From assembly GCF_017068455.1 (NCBI RefSeq), contig NZ_CP070608.1, positions 3,019,488-3,083,487 on the forward strand: 64,000 nucleotides of DNA, given 5' to 3'. A program made the position numbers and the translations under genes. The stretch comes from Fulvivirga lutea (GTDB lineage: Bacteria; Bacteroidota; Bacteroidia; Cytophagales; Cyclobacteriaceae). Below, in pieces: positions 1 through 6,858 of the stretch (position 1 is its first letter; each line of letters starts with the position of its first letter). Under the pieces are notes generated by a model. The model was not told the DNA's origin. It did not search any database and saw only the letters and a program-made list of their open reading frames with translations.

Positions 1-503
1 TTGTCGGCTTTAATGAGATATTTTCCGTTCTCTTCAACTTCAATTTTCTCACTTGCTAACAATGAGTTACTCATATTAGCTTCCTGAGATCTGCTTAATG
101 GATTTTCAGGATCATAATAGAAACTGGTATTCACTTTTACGAACTCTAATTCATTATAGAACTTTCGTATTTTAAATATATCTGAGCCCCGGTAAGCACC
201 TCTAAACGAATATGCTTCTAACACACCATCCGCAATTTGACTGAAATAGATATACTCTTTATCCAGCTGCTCTTTTGAGACTTCCATCATAATACTACCG
301 GATGTAGTATCTCGATAAAAAGTAAAAAGTCCTTCTAATTTATCATGACCTTTTACCTTGCTGGCAATTGTTGTTTTTTCTTCTGTTTTTGGTTTCTCTT
401 CTTCGCCCTTTTTCTTTTTCTTTTTTTGCGCTTCTAATGAACTAAAAGCAAACAGGCAAAGTGTGCTTAGCAAGAGCACATTTAATCTCATTTTTTTATT
501 CAT
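1..503 (-). CDS. Zinc-dependent metalloprotease of the DUF5117/DUF5118 type, N-terminal part (runs off window)
   Basis: The reading frame is open to the window edge, so only about 167 N-terminal residues are visible. They show a signal peptide (MNKKMRLNVLLLSTLCLFAF and a cleavage region ending SLEAQ), then a Lys/Glu-rich linker, then a segment containing GLFTFYRDTTSG and YIYFSQIADGV. This resembles the DUF5118/DUF5117 start of the large secreted zinc proteases common in Bacteroidota. The HExxH site would lie outside the window, so activity cannot be judged. A second in-frame ATG at 491 is possible, but the start at 503 gives the fuller signal peptide. The gene is divergent from lhgO. Confidence 0.7.
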   Translation of the reverse strand, partial: MNKKMRLNVLLLSTLCLFAFSSLEAQKKKKKKGEEEKPKTEEKTTIASKVKGHDKLEGLFTFYRDTTSGSIMMEVSKEQLDKEYIYFSQIADGVLEAYSFRGAYRGSDIFKIRKFYNELEFVKVNTSFYYDPENPLSRSQEANMSNSLLASEKIEVEENGKYLIKAD

Positions 504-557
504 TGGGTTTGGATTTTTTGTCAATCTTCGAAGATAATTAAATGTGACCTGTTTGGG

Positions 558-565
558 TATATTTG
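558..565 (+). promoter_or_regulatory. Possible -7 promoter box upstream of lhgO
   Basis: TATATTTG matches the Bacteroidota -7 consensus TAnnTTTG and ends 11 nt before the lhgO start. No convincing -33 TTTG lies at the usual distance, so this is weak and would imply a very short leader. Confidence 0.25.
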
Positions 566-576
566 CAACTTCATAA

Positions 577-1785
577 ATGACCATAAATGTGAAATACGAC
601 ATTATAGTTATAGGAGCGGGAATTGTTGGATTAGGAACGGCTTTAAAGCTCCTGGAAAAGAGTCCCAATTTAAGGTTACTTATACTCGAAAAAGAAGGTG
701 AAATAGCTAAACATCAGACCGGAAATAATAGCGGAGTTATTCACTCAGGATTGTACTATAAACCGGGCAGTTTAAAGGCTACTAATTGCATTAATGGATA
801 TCACATGTTGGTTGATTTCTGCCAAAAGCAGGATATCCCATTTGAGCTATGTGGTAAAGTGGTGGTAGCTACCTCAGAAGAAGAAATACCATTATTGGAT
901 AATCTTGAAAAAAGAGGTGCTGAAAACGGCTTGCAGAATATAAAACCATTAAACAGAGAGGAATTAAAGGAGTATGAACCTCATGTGAATGGTGTAAAAG
1001 GAATCTTTGTGCCGCAAACCGGTATTGTTGATTACAAATTGGTTTCACAAAAATATGCTGAGCTAATACAAACGTCTGGTGGTTCTATACACTTTGATGA
1101 GAAGGTAATAAACATAACCACAGGCAGCGATGGATGCCATGTTGAAACAAGCAAATCCGGCTACCAGTCTACTTTGGTTGTTAACTGTGCTGGTTTATAC
1201 TCAGACAAAGTGGCGAAGTTTACCAATCAAAAATTGGATGTTAAAATCATTCCATTTAGAGGTGAATATTACAAGCTATCAAAAGAGAAGGAATACCTGG
1301 TTAAAAATTTAATATACCCTGTGCCTGACCCAAATTTTCCGTTTCTTGGAGTACATTTTACCAGAATGGCTAAAGGTGGTGTAGAAGCAGGACCAAATGC
1401 AGTGTTAGCCTTTCAGAGGGAAGGTTATAAAAAATCTGATATAAATCTTAGTGAATTGGCGGAGTCATTAGCATGGCCTGGATTTCAAAAAGTAGCTATG
1501 AAATATTGGAAAACAGGTTTTGGAGAAATGTATCGTTCATTTTCGAAAGCAGCATTTACTAAAGCCTTACAAAAATTGCTGCCAGAAATTACTGAAAATG
1601 ACCTAGTAGAAGGTGGTGCGGGTGTACGAGCTCAGGCCTGTGATAGAAATGGTGGTTTAATTGATGATTTTTTAATTATCGAAAATGAGCACGCTATTAA
1701 TGTCTGTAATGCGCCATCTCCTGCGGCCACGTCTTCATTATCTATTGGTGATACTGTTTCTGACCTGGTTTTAAAGCGATTCTAA
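577..1785 (+). CDS. lhgO: L-2-hydroxyglutarate oxidase
   Basis: FAD-dependent oxidase that converts L-2-hydroxyglutarate, a toxic side product of central metabolism, back to 2-oxoglutarate; a metabolite-repair enzyme of the DAO superfamily. The 402-residue length is typical. The N-terminus carries the Rossmann FAD motif GAGIVG (residues 13-18), followed by HQTGNNSGVIHSGLYY, which is characteristic of LhgO. The C-terminal part has GGAGVRAQ and a final Gly/Ser-rich FAD-contacting stretch (NAPSPAATSSLSIG). The stop TAA overlaps the start ATG of the next gene by one base, so translation is probably coupled with the MoeB/ThiF-rhodanese protein. No transport signal is seen; it is expected in the cytoplasm or at the inner membrane. 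Confidence 0.9.
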   Translation: MTINVKYDIIVIGAGIVGLGTALKLLEKSPNLRLLILEKEGEIAKHQTGNNSGVIHSGLYYKPGSLKATNCINGYHMLVDFCQKQDIPFELCGKVVVATSEEEIPLLDNLEKRGAENGLQNIKPLNREELKEYEPHVNGVKGIFVPQTGIVDYKLVSQKYAELIQTSGGSIHFDEKVINITTGSDGCHVETSKSGYQSTLVVNCAGLYSDKVAKFTNQKLDVKIIPFRGEYYKLSKEKEYLVKNLIYPVPDPNFPFLGVHFTRMAKGGVEAGPNAVLAFQREGYKKSDINLSELAESLAWPGFQKVAMKYWKTGFGEMYRSFSKAAFTKALQKLLPEITENDLVEGGAGVRAQACDRNGGLIDDFLIIENEHAINVCNAPSPAATSSLSIGDTVSDLVLKRF

Positions 1786-2891
1786 TGCTCAGTAAAGAGG
1801 AAATACAACGGTATCAAAGACATTTTCCTCTGCCAGACTTTGGAGTTGAAGCGCAAGAGAAATTAAAAAAATCTAAAGTGCTAATAGTAGGCTGCGGTGG
1901 TCTTGGAAACCCGGTATCTTCTTATTTGGCTGCCTCAGGTGTAAGTTGTATTGGCCTAATTGATTCAGATGTGGTTTCAATTTCTAACCTACAAAGACAA
2001 ATTCTATATAAAGAACAGGAAATTGGCATATCAAAAGTAAGGCTAACAGCACAAAAGCTAAAGGAGCTGAACCATCATGTTGAAATTGAAGAATACAATC
2101 TCAATTTAAACTCAAAAAATGCACTTTCAATTATAGACAAGTTTGATTTGGTTATTGACTGTACTGATAATTTTCCGACACGCTATCTGATTAATGACGC
2201 TTGCATTTTACAGAATAAACCTTTCATTTACGGCTCTATCTATCAATATGAAGGGCAAGTAGCAGTCTTTAACGTAAATAAGAGTGCCAATTACAGAGAC
2301 CTCTATCCTACTCCGCCAAATCCTGAGAGTGTGCCTGATTGTGAAATAGGTGGTGTGTTAGGTACTTTGCCGGGTATTATTGGCAGCATTCAAGCGAATG
2401 AAGCAATTAAAGTTATTTGTGGAATTGGCCAACCCTTAATTGAAAAGCTTTTTATATTTGATAGTCAGTCGATGGAAACACGGGTAATTAAAATTAAAAA
2501 TACGAATGCCCGGGATACTATCACTGGATTAATAGATTACGAAGAATTTTGTCATCCAAACAAGAATAAAATGGTTAAGGAAATTACAGTGAAAGAACTT
2601 CACGAAATGATTGAGAACAAGGAAGATTTTCAATTGATAGATGTGCGCGAACCACATGAGGTTGAAATTGCTACACTGGATGGTGAGTTAATACCACTTG
2701 GTGATATTCCTCAAAACGAAGATAAAATTGCAAAAAACAAAAAAGTGGTGGTGCATTGTCGCAGTGGGGCTCGTAGCGGGCAGGCAATCCAATACTTACA
2801 AGGTAAACTAGGGTTAGAGAATCTGTATAACCTTAAGGGTGGAATACTGGCTTGGGCCGATGAGATTGACCCGAGTATGGAAAAGTATTAA
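1785..2891 (+). CDS. MoeB/ThiF/HesA-family E1-like adenylyltransferase fused to a rhodanese domain
   Basis: Activates the C-terminal Gly-Gly of a ubiquitin-like sulfur carrier (MoaD/ThiS type) by adenylation; the fused rhodanese domain can supply persulfide sulfur. Residues 1-250 form the E1 domain: ATP loop GCGGLG (36-41), DCTDNF (125-130), and the conserved Cys186 in VPDCEIGGVLG. Residues about 265-368 form the rhodanese domain with active-site loop HCRSGARSG (Cys325). The structural zinc site of MoeB looks incomplete: the usual first CxxC is NYRD (169-172) and only one Cys (256) remains near the second. Architecture matches MOCS3/UBA4-type proteins. It overlaps lhgO by 1 nt. Which carrier it serves cannot be told from this window. 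Confidence 0.85.
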   Translation: MLSKEEIQRYQRHFPLPDFGVEAQEKLKKSKVLIVGCGGLGNPVSSYLAASGVSCIGLIDSDVVSISNLQRQILYKEQEIGISKVRLTAQKLKELNHHVEIEEYNLNLNSKNALSIIDKFDLVIDCTDNFPTRYLINDACILQNKPFIYGSIYQYEGQVAVFNVNKSANYRDLYPTPPNPESVPDCEIGGVLGTLPGIIGSIQANEAIKVICGIGQPLIEKLFIFDSQSMETRVIKIKNTNARDTITGLIDYEEFCHPNKNKMVKEITVKELHEMIENKEDFQLIDVREPHEVEIATLDGELIPLGDIPQNEDKIAKNKKVVVHCRSGARSGQAIQYLQGKLGLENLYNLKGGILAWADEIDPSMEKY

Positions 2892-2900
2892 TATCGAATA

Positions 2901-3119
2901 ATGAACATTCGGGAGAAGGCCGATTATCTATTTAAACACGGAGAGTTTATTGGTGACAGACACGAATTAGGAGTGAAAAAACTCTTGTATTCTCTCAATG
3001 GTAAGTTTTACGAAATCAGTTATGTGGCCAATGAAAATGTGATAGACTATATTGAATCACGATCAATCGAATTTGTAGTAAAGTTTTATAGTGATGAGGT
3101 GGATTTGGGGGAGATTTAA
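2901..3119 (+). CDS. Small conserved-looking hypothetical protein (72 aa)
   Basis: I do not recognise a named family. It starts 9 nt after the MoeB/ThiF-rhodanese gene, so it is probably the last gene of that short operon. The protein is soluble, mixed alpha/beta in character, with no signal or membrane segment; segments such as KADYLFKHGEF and LLYSLNGKFYEISY resemble short Bacteroidota hypothetical proteins of this size. Its stop codon overlaps that of the convergent serine hydrolase (shared TTAA at 3116-3119), so the ORF end is fixed by both genes. It could be a regulator or accessory of the upstream enzymes, but there is no direct evidence. Confidence 0.6.
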   Translation: MNIREKADYLFKHGEFIGDRHELGVKKLLYSLNGKFYEISYVANENVIDYIESRSIEFVVKFYSDEVDLGEI

Positions 3120-4495
3120 TTTACCGCCCCCAACACCTCCTTTAAAAACTGATTAAAATCAAAAGAACCGCGCTTTTTGGTTTGTCCTAAACGTACAATA
3201 ACCATGTCTTTTGAAGGAATGATAAACACTCTTTGCCCTTCAAAACCATTGGCGCTAAACAGGTCTTTAGGAGCATCTGGATAATAGACATGCTGGCCTT
3301 CTACTGGAGCATTGCCATTTAGCCAAAAATGGGCTCCATATTCCATAGTAGGCGCACCAGGTGTAGGTGTAGAAACATAGTCTGTCCAGTCATCAGGTAA
3401 TAATTGATTACCATCCCATTCACCTCCATTCAAATATAGCAACCCGAACTTAGCCCAATCCCTGGGCGAAGCATACATGTAGGAAGAACCTACGTAGGTG
3501 CCAGAGGCATCTGGCTCAATTACGGCAGTTGTCATGCCTAGTGGTTCAAATAATCTTTCTCTGATGTAATTGTAATAATCCTCCTCTCCCACTTTCTCGC
3601 GTACTATTTTAGCCAAAATGTTTGAGGTGCCACTTGAGTAATACCAAACTTCATCTGGCTGATATTGCAACGGTTTTGAGGCTGCATATCCTCCCATATC
3701 GGCCTTTTCATACAGCATGCTTACTGCTGCACTTGGGCCGCTGTAAACCTCTTCCCATTCCAAACCGCTGCTCATACGCAATAGGTGATCAACTGTAATT
3801 TCACTTCTGTCATCTTCCCAAGATGTAACTGGTGCAGGTTGATTGATGTCCAGCTTACCATCTTTTACCAACATTCCAATTAAAGTAGCTGTAACACTTT
3901 TGGTCATCGACCAGCCCATTTGAGGAGTTTGCTCATTGAAATTCTCGGCATATTTCTCTCCAATGATAGTGCCTTTGTAAACAACCACTACTCCTCTGGT
4001 ATTCACTTTTACTTCTGGATTCTCCTCCTTGAATGCATTTTCTAAAGCTTGATTTAACTTGTCATAATCAACATTGGCATAACTAGTGTCTCTCATTTGG
4101 GTACCATACGGCCAATACAATGTATCGGAAGGTTGGCTCAGACTACTTAGTGAATATTTTTGGCTTCTAACCTCTTCTTCAGACAACTCAGAAACTAATG
4201 TGCATCCTAGTCCTTTTCTGTAAATGGCCTTTTTTTTAACTAAACCAAACACATCTCCAGTAGCGGAACTATCAGCCCAATTAATTTCAAAAGTACCCGC
4301 TGATAAAAGCGGATTCACCTTCAACTCATTGGCTTTTACATCATCCACTGATCTGCCAGAGACAAACACACATGAACATAAATTCTTGGCACCGTAGCCA
4401 CTAATAATGGGAATAGCCCTGTAACCATAGTTGAGACCAAATAGTAATATGCCTGCTAATGCAAGGAAAATAATGTTGCGTAATGTCTTTTTCAT
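3116..4495 (-). CDS. Beta-lactamase-family serine hydrolase (class C / 6-aminohexanoate-dimer-hydrolase type), membrane-anchored
   Basis: Penicillin-binding/beta-lactamase fold enzyme. An N-terminal hydrophobic segment (residues 8-25) is an uncleaved anchor or signal. The nucleophile motif SMTK (196-199, Ser196/Lys199) sits in GWSMTKSV, and YSSG in WYYSSGTSN fits the second active-site motif (YxN/YxG type). The N-terminal region GAKNLCSCVFVSGRS is typical of Bacteroidota members of this family. The length of 459 residues is normal. Substrate is unknown: amide or ester hydrolysis is more likely than antibiotic resistance. The start overlaps the stop of the upstream lipoprotein gene by 4 nt (ATGA), so the two are translationally coupled. 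Confidence 0.85.
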   Translation of the reverse strand: MKKTLRNIIFLALAGILLFGLNYGYRAIPIISGYGAKNLCSCVFVSGRSVDDVKANELKVNPLLSAGTFEINWADSSATGDVFGLVKKKAIYRKGLGCTLVSELSEEEVRSQKYSLSSLSQPSDTLYWPYGTQMRDTSYANVDYDKLNQALENAFKEENPEVKVNTRGVVVVYKGTIIGEKYAENFNEQTPQMGWSMTKSVTATLIGMLVKDGKLDINQPAPVTSWEDDRSEITVDHLLRMSSGLEWEEVYSGPSAAVSMLYEKADMGGYAASKPLQYQPDEVWYYSSGTSNILAKIVREKVGEEDYYNYIRERLFEPLGMTTAVIEPDASGTYVGSSYMYASPRDWAKFGLLYLNGGEWDGNQLLPDDWTDYVSTPTPGAPTMEYGAHFWLNGNAPVEGQHVYYPDAPKDLFSANGFEGQRVFIIPSKDMVIVRLGQTKKRGSFDFNQFLKEVLGAVN

Positions 4496-4980
4496 AAACT
4501 TTCTTCAGTACTAATTTTTTCTTGAGTGCCTTCGTAATAATCATCTCTTTCACCATCATTATCCCAATCAAGATAACTTTTAAACGTAACTATGTCTTCA
4601 TTAATTTGTGCGTGATAACTATTGGTTAAGTTGGATTTAGTCATTTTTAATGTATCTCCTATAGCACCCCAAGTACCATTAGTTGACATAATTACATTAC
4701 CACCAATATCTTTATATACAGAAACAAAAGTGCCATCCTCGTTAAAGCTTGTTTCAATAGGATTAATATTTAAAATTTCTGGCCACTTACCTTCTGGTAC
4801 ATTCAATACGGAGTCCTTTGAATTATTTTTAATGGTTACTTTTAATTCCAAGTTCCTCCATGTGCCTACCATTTGTTGGCTTAGCGTCTGCTCCGGTGCT
4901 TTCTCTTCATTTTCAGATGATTTTTTACTTTCACACGCAAAAAGAATAGTGATTAGAATTATTGATATTATTCGATTCAT
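4492..4980 (-). CDS. Lipocalin-like lipoprotein
   Basis: A 162-residue lipoprotein: hydrophobic signal followed by the lipobox LFAC with Cys16, then a charged Ser/Glu/Lys linker. The body carries MVGTWRNLELKV, EDGTFVSVYKD and NGTWGAIGDTLKM, a pattern of repeated GTW strands typical of the Bacteroidota lipocalin-like family. It is likely attached to the periplasmic face of a membrane and may bind a small hydrophobic ligand; the ligand is unknown. It is the first gene of a two-gene unit with the serine hydrolase downstream (4-nt overlap). Confidence 0.75.
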   Translation of the reverse strand: MNRIISIILITILFACESKKSSENEEKAPEQTLSQQMVGTWRNLELKVTIKNNSKDSVLNVPEGKWPEILNINPIETSFNEDGTFVSVYKDIGGNVIMSTNGTWGAIGDTLKMTKSNLTNSYHAQINEDIVTFKSYLDWDNDGERDDYYEGTQEKISTEESL

Positions 4981-5022
4981 AACTGGATATATTTACAACT
5001 AAATTAATAATATAAAACAACT

Positions 5023-5220
5023 GTGAACGGAACCCGAAGAGAAAATATCAAACCCGGATTAAAAGTAGCCATTGTATTAAAAAAGGATCAGCGAACAGGC
5101 AAACTAACTGAAGGAATAGTTAAGGATTTGCTTACTAAATCTCCCACTCACCACCATGGAATTAAAGTGCGTTTAGAGGATGGTCAAATTGGGCGGGTCA
5201 AAGAAATACTGGAAGATTAA
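5023..5220 (+). CDS. ywbE: YwbE-family protein (GTG start)
   Basis: A 65-residue protein matching the conserved small family YwbE, of unknown function. It contains GTRRENIKPGLKVAIV, KKDQRTGKLTEGIVKD and GIKVRLEDGQIGRVKEIL, with almost the whole family consensus present, and is basic and soluble. The start is GTG; no in-frame ATG fits the family N-terminus and no Shine-Dalgarno is visible. The stop shares TTAA (5217-5220) with the convergent hydrolase. The fold is thought to be a small beta barrel, and a nucleic-acid-related role is a guess. Confidence 0.85.
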   Translation: MNGTRRENIKPGLKVAIVLKKDQRTGKLTEGIVKDLLTKSPTHHHGIKVRLEDGQIGRVKEILED

Positions 5221-6176
5221 AACTGTTCTTTTATAAATTCTAAGGCTCTTTTTTCCATATAATTATAATCTGCATTTGGTAATTGAAAACCCACGTGTCC
5301 ACCATATTTCGGAGTTTCCAAATAGAGGTTTTCGCTAAGTTCACATAAGCCATAAGGATAGCAAGGTTCACCCAAAAACGGATCGTTTACAGCATTGCAA
5401 ATGAGGAGTGGTACCGAAACTTGTGGTAAGTAGTTACCGGCACTCGCTCGCTTGTAGAAATCCTGAGCATCTTTAAAGCCATGAATGGGTGCCGTGTATT
5501 TGTTATCAAAGTCTTCAAATTCTTTTATGTCTTTAAATCCATCATACTCAATTAAACCTGGGTAAGTTTCTGCTTTTAGTTTTACTTTCTCTTCCAGCTT
5601 TCTTAGAAATCGTTTCTTATAAAACCCTGTTTTAGAGTGGGTTAGCTGATCAACACTCGATTTAAGACTTACAGGTATTGAAAACGCAATTCCGCCCTTT
5701 ACTTCTTTTGGTCGAGAATCATTTTCGCCTAAATATTTGATAGTTAAACTTCCTCCCATACTAAATCCAATCAAAACAATGGACTTATAATTTAATTGAC
5801 ACAATACGTGATTTACAACAGTTTCTAAATCATCAGTCGCTCCATGATGATAAAACCTTGCCTGGCGATTTATTTCACCACTACAGCTTCTGCAGTTCCA
5901 AGCAAGCACATCAACGCCATTTTCAGACATATATTTGGCCATTCCTAACATATACGGCCTATTACTACTGCCTTCTAAACCATGAGAAATAATGACTAGT
6001 TGATCGTTGCCTCTCTTAATCCAATCAAGATCTAAAAAATCATCATCGGGAGTGTCAATACGTTCTCTTGAATATGTTACTCCTTCTACCTTTCGAAAAG
6101 TGCTGGGTACGATGGTGGCTATATGTCCATTTCGCATCCAAAACGGAGGTTTGTAACTGGATTTTACTAAAGGCAT
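5217..6176 (-). CDS. YheT-like alpha/beta hydrolase
   Basis: A 319-residue alpha/beta hydrolase of the YheT/ABHD1-3 group. Family marks: the N-terminal PPFWMRNGHIATI, the oxyanion region ISHGLEGSSNRPY (64-75), the nucleophile elbow GFSMGG (137-142, Ser139), an acid in AVNDPFLGEPCYP and the catalytic His in KYGGHVGFQ. No signal peptide is seen, so it is probably cytoplasmic. Likely an esterase or lipase acting on acyl esters; the substrate is not defined for bacteria. It is transcribed alone and ends within the stop codon of ywbE. Confidence 0.88.
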   Translation of the reverse strand: MPLVKSSYKPPFWMRNGHIATIVPSTFRKVEGVTYSRERIDTPDDDFLDLDWIKRGNDQLVIISHGLEGSSNRPYMLGMAKYMSENGVDVLAWNCRSCSGEINRQARFYHHGATDDLETVVNHVLCQLNYKSIVLIGFSMGGSLTIKYLGENDSRPKEVKGGIAFSIPVSLKSSVDQLTHSKTGFYKKRFLRKLEEKVKLKAETYPGLIEYDGFKDIKEFEDFDNKYTAPIHGFKDAQDFYKRASAGNYLPQVSVPLLICNAVNDPFLGEPCYPYGLCELSENLYLETPKYGGHVGFQLPNADYNYMEKRALEFIKEQF

Positions 6177-6277
6177 AGCACAAATAAAATGTAGTTAGTC
6201 CTAACAACATGGATTTTCACCAAATAAATAAAAATTTTTGACTGTGGTTTTCAATTACTCTACCTTCACGTTGAACT

Positions 6278-6796
6278 ATGACAGTCAGAAATCTGCTTAT
6301 TCTTTTCGTTTCAATATTACTGATTACTCCATTCACCATTATGGAGTCGATCATTTTATTGAAAAAAACGCAGGTCAAGCGGGAGATTAAGCATGAGTTG
6401 ATGCGTTCTATTCCGAAAAATGAACTTACATTAATCACACTATCCCAAGAAGAAGCAAGAACTAAGCTTCGTTGGGAACATTCAAAAGAATTCGAGTTTG
6501 ATGGAGCTATGTTTGATGTTGTTTATACTGAAGAACATGACAATAAAATCAGTTATTGGTGTTGGCCGGATACGGAAGAATCATCGCTCAACCAACTGTT
6601 GAAATCACTAACTAAACAAAAACATCAAAGCACTGATGATGAAGGGATTAAACTTCAAAAGATACTTACTTACACTATTCCAACTAGTACTGAATTGATT
6701 TCACTTGTAGCGTATGAACTGGTGAACGAAACAGAATTGGATATACACTATCAATCTATTGATCAGTGTCCCATTACTCCCCCACCCAATTCTTGA
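6278..6796 (+). CDS. Hypothetical single-pass membrane protein upstream of a TonB receptor
   Basis: 172 residues with one N-terminal membrane segment (about 4-25) and a periplasmic-type soluble domain containing RWEHSKEFEFDGAMFDVVY and YWCWPDTEESSLNQLL. The C-terminus holds CPITPPPNS. I recall no named family, but this arrangement (short membrane protein with a YWCW motif directly before a TonB-dependent receptor) recurs in Bacteroidota. It lies 62 nt ahead of the receptor gene on the same strand, so co-transcription is likely. It may assist the receptor or sense its substrate; this is inference from position. Confidence 0.7.
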   Translation: MTVRNLLILFVSILLITPFTIMESIILLKKTQVKREIKHELMRSIPKNELTLITLSQEEARTKLRWEHSKEFEFDGAMFDVVYTEEHDNKISYWCWPDTEESSLNQLLKSLTKQKHQSTDDEGIKLQKILTYTIPTSTELISLVAYELVNETELDIHYQSIDQCPITPPPNS

Positions 6797-6829
6797 TTTT
6801 CACTATCCATTAAAATCATTTTAAACCAT

Positions 6830-6842
6830 CGAGTTTAACTCG
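6830..6842. promoter_or_regulatory. Short palindrome before the TonB receptor gene
   Basis: CGAGTT-T-AACTCG is a perfect inverted repeat (6-bp arms, one central base) 16 nt upstream of the receptor start. It could be an operator or a small hairpin in the mRNA; in an AT-rich gap it could also be chance. Confidence 0.2.
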
Positions 6843-6858
6843 AAAATTAATCTTATAC

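Noticed and set aside
6217-6438. Minus-strand frame of 73 codons near 6.3 kb
   Set aside because: It lies antisense to the start of the 172-residue membrane protein gene and has no supporting sequence features.
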